A stretch of DNA of 64,000 nucleotides from Acanthaster planci. Taxonomy: Eukaryota > Echinodermata > Asteroidea > Valvatida > Acanthasteridae. Below are positions 57,801 to 64,000 of this stretch, one piece after another. Both the position numbers and the translations under genes were made by a program. The notes under the pieces were generated by a model, which searched no databases, was not told the origin of the DNA, and was given only the letters and a program-made list of their open reading frames with translations. The stretch's first letter is position 1. Every line of letters starts with the position of its first letter. The DNA lies in assembly GCF_001949145.1 (NCBI RefSeq), contig NW_019091374.1, forward strand, positions 773,695-837,694. The letters are read 5' to 3'.

Positions 57801-60800
57801 TTGAAAGTCACAATTTTTTAAAATAAATAAAAGAATTCTCACCCCCCCAAAAAAAATTAAGTGCTACCGTCGTACAACTGCTGCCTATCAATTCCTAGAG
57901 AGAAACAGGGAACCACTTCAGCTAGCAAAAATACCGGTACTTCCTATGCAACAACCTCACCCTCCTTATTATAAAGAGCTGTAAGAGAGGTAATTATACA
58001 GCATGCTTTCATTAGCCTACTTTATAAATATAGTGGACACCACTGACGGGGATCATCTTTTGTGTTGACTCAAATCTACCCACTTCATATAGTGGCCGCC
58101 TTCTGTGTCCGCCCTGCTCCAAAAAAGCTAATGGAGGAAAGGCTCCCGAGTCTGTGTAACATGCACAAGTACCGCAGATGCTGAATTCAAACTTTTATTG
58201 TCACTGAATAACAAATACTACCATCCCTCACAGTTTGATGCACTCTGCACGTGTGGCACAGCCAGAAATTAGCCTGTGAATGAACCTTGCAAGTTCACAG
58301 TTCAGTTTTAGACTTTCCCTTCCTTTTCCTGGTAGTGGGTCCCCCTGCTTGTCCAGGCCCAAGCTCCCCCCCCCCACTATAAGGTTCAAGCTTCATTCAG
58401 TCACCTCCATGATCTGATGATGAGCTACACAATAAAGCAGACCAACAGCAGAGATTTGCCTTTGTGTCTCTCCCGCTCACTTTTAATGGTGCACACTCGA
58501 GTGTCGAGTACACATACATGTACATGTATGGCCTGTTACAATGAGTCAATAGTGAGCTTCTGAACTTTTTTCTCACTTATAAAGATAATTTTGTCTCTTT
58601 TTCCTGATTTTTATCCAGTTTATAAACATTATTTTTGCTAAGCTTTGTCCATCTACTTTCAGAGAATTAGTTTTCTGAATCATTAAACTTTTCCTTGGGT
58701 TTGGGTGAATATTTTTGCGGAGTTTTATGCCTAGAATTATCACACTTGAAGCCTATATCATTTTTCATGCATAACTTTTAGAACTCTTTATGAATTTTTC
58801 CCATAGATTCTCACATTTCTTACACTTTAGTTGGCTTACATGTACATGTACATTGATAGTCATACCGTACATTAGACATGAAGAATCCTACCAAGCACAT
58901 GCCTCTCACTGTCTTCACTTTTTAAGTTGTTTATTGGACATGCCACAGGATCTGAATACTTAATGAGCCCTATCAGCCTGTGTACAGTTTCAACATTATG
59001 ACATGTTAATCACCGCTCTCATCTCCCCAGTCCAAGCTCAAGAGATTTGTTTGTTGTTTCTTATGTTTTTTTTTACAGCTAAAAGTCTGAGCGTGTTCTC
59101 ATACAGACTATTTTACGCACCGTGTTGGTCAAGCTTTTAGTTTTGATTTTAGTCTTTGGTTTTCAGGTCTAACTTTTTGGTCTTTGGTTTCTACATGTAA
59201 GTCATTGTTTCTAGATTTGATCGGGTCTTGACACTTCTACAAATCAATCGTTTTGCCCTTTTTTTATTTTGAAATCTAGAATTGGTGTCCGAGTCCCCAT
59301 TAAATCAGTTCCCTGTGACTTGTCCCTTCAAAGATCCTTGGTTCAGTTTGAATTTCTCTTAGCTATTGTGCGTTCCCCAGAGTGTGCCACTTTTCCGGGT
59401 TACACAAGCATTCTGGACTATGGGATGAAGCACCACTCAGCTCCATGACATCTAAGCCATTACATTTACACGTCAACGGTATTTTCACCTCACTGTTACC
59501 TTTGGTTGCAAAAGCTCCCAGATGAAAAGTCTATCCATTAGTGTCAAATTAACTACAGACTATGGAAAAAACTTAAGTATGTCCGTGCACCAACGGAGAG
59601 CGGTCGATGCATGCAGGACTGTACATGTATTAGAAACATGCATAATTTGAACACCGATCTCCACCTGGGCCGATGCCATTGCCGATCTCACCAGCTTCTC
59701 TTTCTTAATGAATGGTTTAAGTTTAGTTGGCAAACCCTGGAAATGTTTGACTTTGAATAACTTCGGATTGCTGATTTTATGTCAAGTTATTGTGGGATTG
59801 GGGAATTTTCCAAAAGCTGGCATCATGGGAATTTTCAAATGCTTCAACAGTTACTTGCATTTGGAGTAATTCATGCTAAAGGAAGAATTAATATCAGGCA
59901 AAGGGCTGCATTGTTCAGTTTTTTCTTGCAGTTCTGAGCAAATTTTTGTAATATGTGACGAAGTACATGTAGGCCTACTTTCTCCAACACAATTTGATTC
60001 GATCTTGAAGATTAAAACGCAACGTTGGTCCAGCGGAAGATTTTTTTTGGAAGCAATAAACTTTCCAAGGAATGTGTGTAAATCCTTCAGATGTTACACT
60101 TAAGTTTCCAATAAGAAATAGAGGGTAATCAGCGACAAGAAATTTCATTGCAAGGAATTTGGCGTCCGGGAAAAACTCCGATGTACGTGTAGTTTTCATC
60201 GCTCACAATGTAGCATCCAAATGCTCAGCATGTTAAGGGGTCACAATCGGCATGCAGCCAACAGTGGGCCATGGGCATGCTGTAGACAAATGGGTCGGAG
60301 TACTGCACGGAGCCACTGCGATTCTGCAAAGCATGTGGGCTATAACACGTCGCAGACTTCAGTTTTTGCCAACGAAAATAAAGCCGCGTGGATTACGTTC
60401 CTTGATTTGACATAAAACCACAAATTTTTTTCAAAACTCGACGGATCATTTTATATGGGAGTCTTTTGGAATCGCTGTACTGTTCCTGGAATCAGATCTC
60501 CAGGTGATGGAATCGCCAGTGGCGTGGATTCGATTCCTCAAAAAAAGGGAATCGTGACTCCGATTCCAAATTTGCAATCGATTCTACCCGCTTTCAGCAT
60601 GGCTTCACCCAAGCCTGAATAAAGTCTCGTTTTCAAATGCGGAAATGCGCAGGTCAATGCCAAAAGCGTTGTATTGGGATCCCTCTAGAATAAAAATAAT
60701 TAAGTACACGAATACCACTGTAATACATAATGTATGTCATGTAATGTTTCAGCATTATTTCTGCTGGTCTGCAAAAACTGAGACATCAAATAAATCTCTG

Positions 60801-61679
60801 GCCTGACCCCCCCCCCCGAAAGATTCCTCCATCTTTCCCTCTATTACCAAGCATGACTGAATGGAGCTACAGTGACACACTATAAACAGGGACTAACATT
60901 TAACAAAAGCAGCAAAAACGTTTGCTTTGTTAGATGTTTGTAGTGACAATATTATTTTAATAGTTCCGCACTACTGATCAGTTTTCAAGATTCAAGGTTT
61001 TCAATTGGTTGTGACCATGGTGACCAGGGAGAGTACCTTATTTTTAAAGACCTTCCCATTAGCATGATTAGTAACCTCTTTTTGTCTTTATAGGGGCATG
61101 GATATAAAAACCATCCCCATCCTTAAATTCTCCTAGATCCGTGATGATAGATCTAGTTTATGTGTCCTTGCTCTATGATCCCCGTAACCACCCGCGTACT
61201 CCACCCCCTCTAGCTCTACACGCTTCCGGCCAGCCTTTGACCCCTGAAAAGGGGTGTTGGCTCGGTATCCATCATTGTCTTGAGTATCAAGACAAGTAGA
61301 CAAAGCCTTCTTATTATAGGCGCGCCACTGCAAGGAGATAAGTTTTTATGCTTGGTTGAGCATCTAGACATGCTAGATGTCACACATTGTGCATGGTTGT
61401 GAACCGTGGTTTGGCTTCACATGTGTGATTGAGTGCAGCTCTTGCAAGCAGCGGAAGGTCTGTATGGAAGGCTCGAGATTAGGCTGAAGGTTTAGAAACG
61501 GCGCTGCCGCTTGTTATCATGGCCACGATCGACCGTGTTTGTTCATTGATCCAGTCATGGAGGAATGCTCGCCAAAGATTACTTACAAACAATCCCACGC
61601 ACAGGACCAAGACAAAGTAGGTAGCGATGGCCACATAGTCCCAAGCCACCAGGGTTGTGTTGATGGCCTCCTCCGGCAT
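36890..61679 (-). CDS. SLC5-family Na+/sugar or myo-inositol cotransporter (SGLT/SMIT-like)
   Basis: Plasma-membrane symporter using the Na+ gradient. Fourteen coding exons join in phase (high to low): 61679-61587, 55088-55017, 50015-49911, 48797-48738, 48555-48451, 47782-47596, 44887-44679, 42835-42700, 42476-42369, 42071-41906, 41033-40865, 39662-39447, 37958-37844, 37122-36890 (stop). All introns GT-AG; 657 residues, usual for the family, with about 14 membrane helices including a C-terminal one. Family marks: [11 protein letters not shown] (57-67), [31 protein letters not shown] (271-277), [23 protein letters not shown]. Residues matching human SGLT1 sugar-site positions are kept: N64, H69, K303, Q444. 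The second Na2-site serine is Asp (S374-D375). NET and NSS at 228-236 are likely glycosylation sites. Phrases such as [14 protein letters not shown] and NEKGAFWG look closest to SMIT2/SLC5A11, but substrate is unproven. ATG at 61679 is the first in-frame ATG. Confidence 0.92.
37190..37330 (+). repeat. tRNA-derived SINE-like sequence in SLC5 intron 13
   Basis: A perfect B-box GGTTCGAATCC (37235-37245) follows a poorer A-box-like region (GTGCAGTGGTACC, near 37192) and is followed by CCCACCCAGGCCAACACATG and a conserved-looking GATTCTGTGGGTTCCCCC. The cloverleaf is not intact. Confidence 0.5.
38450..39235. repeat. GAGTC-rich degenerate repeat in SLC5 intron 12
   Basis: Two clusters (about 38475-38610 and 39095-39215) of imperfect units like GAGTCCAAGTCACGAGTCA, separated by ~480 bp of unrelated sequence, end at GCACTCCTCAACACTA. 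Likely one dispersed element with subterminal arrays. No coding potential. Confidence 0.6.
40590..40830. repeat. AGGTCT-rich degenerate repeat in SLC5 intron 11
   Basis: Imperfect repetition of AAGGTCTAGGTCTCA and variants, with TCTTGGAAGTTAA occurring twice. It stops 30-40 bp before the exon 11 boundary (40865). Simple-sequence-like, no gene. Confidence 0.6.
41372..41430. mobile_element. 59-bp TTAA-ended palindrome, copy 2
   Basis: TTAACCCTAACACTCCTCA and its exact inverse TGAGGAGTGTTAGGGTTAA form a perfect 19-bp arm pair; inner bases extend the stem to leave a ~5-nt loop. Same element as 28317-28375 in the opposite orientation. Located in SLC5 intron 10. Confidence 0.75.
43654..43792. repeat. 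Hairpin (MITE-like) element in SLC5 intron 7
   Basis: GGGAATACATATGTGCTTGG at the left is inverted at the right (reverse complement GGGAATAAACATGTGCCTGT). Inner GTCTTAAA/TTTAAGA words also invert. No target-site duplication found. Confidence 0.5.
44490..44560 (-). repeat. tRNA-derived SINE-like sequence in SLC5 intron 7
   Basis: On the minus strand an A-box-like TGGCTAGTGCATAAGG is followed about 35 nt later by a B-box GGTTTGAATCC. Downstream sequence to about 44390 is probably the SINE body. The cloverleaf is not intact. Confidence 0.5.
50345..51311. mobile_element. Tc1/mariner-like element, interior lost in gap
   Basis: CACTGGACAGCAAAAGAAAC plus TTGCCACTTCT at the left is inverted at the right with one base changed over 31. 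TA dinucleotides flank both ends (50343-50344, 51312-51313), as for Tc1/mariner insertion. 807 bp of the interior are N, so whether a transposase was present cannot be told. Located in SLC5 intron 2. Confidence 0.65.
50388..51194. other. Assembly gap (N run)
   Basis: 807 unresolved bases inside the inverted-repeat element; no exon is missing because exons 2 and 3 join in phase. Confidence 0.99.
51519..52190 (-). repeat. Dispersed repeat copy 2 (partner of 4391-4970)
   Basis: The ends show short inverted repeats TATGTAGCGGTCCG (right, minus strand) and TATGTAGGGATCTGCGG (left). The body aligns with 4391-4970 in reverse. It lies in SLC5 intron 2, about 200 bp from the Tc1-like element. Confidence 0.65.
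51964..52152 (-). other. Exon-like open frame inside dispersed repeat, copy 2
   Basis: Sixty-two codons after an acceptor-like CCTTCTGCAG, beginning VEIR (GTG), with [13 protein letters not shown] and a very basic C-terminus ([15 protein letters not shown]), stop TGA; AATAAA follows downstream. The first ~45 codons match the frame at 4419-4550 with one codon of length difference. Product unknown. Confidence 0.35.
53044..53182 (+). repeat. Exact 139-bp duplication, copy 1
   Basis: Identical by eye to 54063-54201 over 139 bases, offset 1019 bp. It contains pyrimidine-rich sequence including AAGACGTGTACTTTGTCCCC. Located in SLC5 intron 2. Confidence 0.9.
53930..54062 (+). repeat. Pyrimidine-rich ~40-bp tandem repeat
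   Basis: About three imperfect units of CCATCATCC.ATCCATCTCCTACTC-type sequence, running directly into copy 2 of the 139-bp duplication. Confidence 0.7.
54063..54201 (+). repeat. Exact 139-bp duplication, copy 2
   Basis: See 53044-53182. Perfect identity suggests a very recent duplication or an assembly/allele artefact. Confidence 0.9.
54286..54342 (+). repeat. CCGT/CCAT microsatellite
   Basis: Tetranucleotide run of TCCG then TCCA units, about 14 in total. Confidence 0.95.
54582..54960. repeat. Tandem ~102-bp units each carrying a hairpin
   Basis: Four units (starts near 54582, 54694, 54796, 54898; spacing 112, 102, 102). The two middle units hold the palindrome AACATTGTCAAAAGTAC-TGTA-CTTTTGACAATGTT, the first a shorter version, and the last is truncated. 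The array ends about 57 bp from exon 2 of the SLC5 gene (intron 2 side). Confidence 0.85.
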
Positions 61680-62041
61680 CTTTTGCAGACACGCCCTCAA
61701 ACCATGGAGCTATAAACCAAACCAAATCACCTCTTCAGATCACCGAAGGTGGTGTGCTCTCCTTGGCCAGCTAGGCCTGGTCTACATGTAGATCGATATA
61801 CATGTACATGTATCCCCACTAAGTCCTACGACAAACAGAAGCCCAAGGACAATGTCAATGGTTCCATGCAATAGTTTGAAAAATATTTAATAGGAAGCAA
61901 ACTGCATGCAGAACCTTGCTCGGCTAGATAGCCCACGTTGGACGAACGCCGCGTCGGCATAAAGTACATGAACGTGTACTCCACACGTACGTACACGTAC
62001 GTACGTACAGTGTACATGTGTACATGTGGCGAGGGTATTCT

Positions 62042-62053
62042 TGCGCATGCGCA
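62042..62053. promoter_or_regulatory. NRF-1-type palindrome upstream of SLC5 gene
   Basis: TGCGCATGCGCA matches the NRF-1 consensus YGCGCAYGCGCR perfectly. It lies about 360 bp upstream of the SLC5 start codon (minus strand) in CpG-richer sequence, the likely promoter. An acceptor-like TTTATAG near 61715 might end a 5' UTR intron. Confidence 0.4.
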
Positions 62054-62421
62054 CTAATGGCCCGTTGCCTACAAAACAAGACGCACGGAGACGACGCACG
62101 CAGGGAGACCCGCGAAGATTTTGCCGTGACCGGACGTAGGATTGAATGTTCGAGAGCGCGCGAAAATTTGAATCTCTGTCAGCCAGTGACTGCCTTCGTT
62201 TGGCATACTTGATTATTTTTCAAGATTCTTGTGTTGCTACTTCAACTGTTAAGCAATATCTCATTATCAGGAAGTTTTAGACTTTAAGCTTTCCCCCTTT
62301 CTAGGCCGCTTTAGGCCGATTCCACCCCAAAACATGGGATCAATTATCACAATCTAATCAAAGGCCTTATGACAATCTTCAAGAGAATGATGACAGATCA
62401 CGATCAAACCCAGATAGATTA

Positions 62422-63811
62422 ATGAGTCAAGCCCAAAATGAAACACAGTCTCAACCTAAAAGCCATAAACGACAGCTCATAACATACAGTGACGTCTACA
62501 CAGATTCAGATAGTGACCCTCCACAAAACTCCCAACCTAAACGCCGTCTCATTCAGAACCCAAACATCAAGAGTCAACCTACACTGGTCATCATTAATTC
62601 CCCTGATATCAAACTTGCTAAGGTTAGCTCGATTAAAATTGCTAAAGCCTTGAACATCCTAGGTCGCAACTACGGTGAAAAGCGTCACCAAAAACAAGCA
62701 AGGGGGCATTACTGTAAGATGTAATACGTCAGCCCAGGCCAAAAAACTCAAAGCCACGTCGCAACTTGATCAATGGACTATAACTACCGAATTTGCAAAA
62801 TCAGAAACCCAGAGTAAAGGTGTAATTACTGGAATCCCCACTGAACTAGATGACAAAGAAATTCTAGAAGATTGCAAGAAACAAGGTATCCTGGAAGTCA
62901 AGCGTCTAATGCGCAGAAAAGATGGTAAATTCGAGAAAAGTCTGTCTGTCTGCCTAACTTTTAACACTCCCACCCTCCCTGAAACCTTCCAGCTAGGATA
63001 TGAAAACTTCAGAGTCAAGCCTTTCATCCCACCCGTCATCTGTTGCTTTAACTGCCAACGACTTGGTCATGTGGCAAATAACTGTCGTAGCGCTGCTAGA
63101 TGTGTTCGCTGTGGCGGCTCACACTCATACGAACACTGCACACAGAAGGATGAAGTTAAATACTGCAGATGTGGGGAGCAACATTTATCAGCATATGCAG
63201 GTTGCAACACTATGAAACAAGAAAGACGCATCCAGAACATCAAAGTTTCATACAATATATCATTTGCAGACGCAGCAAAGGCTATTAAAACAGACATCTC
63301 AATAAACCCAAACACATCATCCACCCAATCTACTCCTGCAACACAACCAATGGCGACCCCTGAGGTAAAATCCACAAGTCGTGACAACCCAAATAGAACA
63401 AAAACTAAGATCAGCAGACCTATTCAACCCAAAACTACCCTCCCCTCGAAACAAAGAAAGGATGCCACCACCCAAACTGAACAGGCAACTGCAACACAAA
63501 TTGAATCCACGCATCAGTACCTTTGTAGCGCAGTCAATATCCTGGAACTACTCACCGGAGTAATGCAAATAATGGATACCCTCAAGAACAAAGACGAGAG
63601 AGTAGCTGCAACTAAATCTCTTATCGACCATCTTCGTTCCGAACCTGAAGAACTCAAACAACACAAAGAAAAACCTGGCAGATGCAGATCAACTCCACAG
63701 ACTCCATCCAGCCCGAAGAAAACAGATCATCAAACAAAAACAGGAACACACTCATCTGACCAGTCAAACGCAAGCCAACCTTCCAAAAGTAACAGAAACG
63801 CAACATCATGA
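62422..63811 (+). pseudogene. LINE ORF1 (Gag-like zinc-knuckle protein), frameshifted
   Basis: ORF1 of a non-LTR retrotransposon. The first part (62422-62724) is hydrophilic, Gln/Ser/Pro-rich; a one-base shift near 62671-62680 moves the frame so that the remainder (62675-63811, 378 codons) is read one frame over. That part holds an RRM-like stretch (GVITGIP...FRVKPF, about 49-117), then three cysteine knuckles: C124-C127-H132-C137 (CX2CX4HX4C), C143-C146-H150-C155 (CX2CX3HX4C) and C164-C166-H170-C177, the arrangement typical of Jockey/I-type ORF1. A Pro/Thr/Lys-rich tail follows. The frame is open upstream of 62422, so the true start may lie further 5'. It packages element RNA in living relatives; this copy is broken. 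Confidence 0.85.
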
Positions 63812-64000
63812 ATATTTACACTTTGATGACAGGTTTACTTATCTCACAATGGAATGCACAATCCCTTCTGGCTCATCAAAAAGAACTAAAAGAAATAATT
63901 TACTCCTGGCCTACGATCTAGAAACCAGACATTGTTTGCGTCCAAGTAACTTGGTTGAAAGAGAATAAAAATTTTAGATAAAGTGGCTACGATGTATACT
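63808..64000 (+). pseudogene. LINE ORF2 start (endonuclease), interrupted, cut by window end
   Basis: The ATG overlaps the ORF1 stop as ATGA, a stop-restart arrangement. The translation opens into SQWNAQSLLAHQKELKEI, the start of an APE-type endonuclease, and continues with KPDIVCVQ and TWLKENKNF, but stop codons interrupt it (at 63919-63921 and again about 60 bases later). The reverse transcriptase would lie beyond the window. Dead copy. Confidence 0.8.

Noticed and set aside
61012-61026. X-box-like GTGACCATGGTGACC in SLC5 intron 1
   Set aside because: The second half lacks the RGYAAC match and no CCAAT boxes accompany it.

Overview
The window is animal (metazoan) genomic DNA. Its two protein genes are split into 13 and 14 coding exons by GT-AG introns, most of the remainder is non-coding, and it carries LINE, Ty3/gypsy-like, hAT-like, Tc1-like and SINE-like repeats. 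Abundant ACATGTACATGT words and SINEs with tRNA A/B boxes recall marine invertebrate deuterostomes such as echinoderms or lancelets; that is a weak inference from memory. Three runs of N (11122-11885, 23538-23870, 50388-51194) show a draft scaffold.

Layout. 1-19.0 kb has no protein gene I can support. It is a mosaic of repeats: short foldback elements, a 1.04-kb element with about 380-bp inverted arms (7072-8112) whose flanks recur without the insertion at 16.5-16.7 kb, a large direct duplication (12.66-13.54 against 16.96-17.86 kb), inverted and direct satellite blocks, and a remarkable A-rich stretch (9.4-10.9 kb) holding six GC-rich, probably multi-branched hairpin modules. 19.3-29.4 kb is a complete plus-strand NDUFV1 gene (mitochondrial complex I 51-kDa subunit, 476 residues). 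30.4-36.9 kb is the interval between two convergent genes. It holds an RFX X-box flanked by CCAAT boxes, a broken Ty3/gypsy-like pol remnant on the minus strand and a 147-bp hAT-type MITE. 36.9-61.7 kb is a complete minus-strand SLC5-family sodium/solute cotransporter (657 residues, SGLT/SMIT type, closest by eye to SMIT2/SLC5A11). Its introns are loaded with insertions. 62.3-64.0 kb is the plus-strand start of a non-LTR retrotransposon (Gag-like ORF1 with zinc knuckles, then the endonuclease start of ORF2), damaged by a frameshift and stops and cut by the window edge.

The two host genes are not an operon and have unrelated roles: NADH oxidation in the mitochondrial inner membrane and sodium-driven uptake at the plasma membrane. 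They are simply tail-to-tail neighbours. Both carry, in introns, one copy of the same 59-bp TTAA-ended palindrome in opposite orientations. All exon junctions were read by eye from splice consensus and reading phase; no database search was run.
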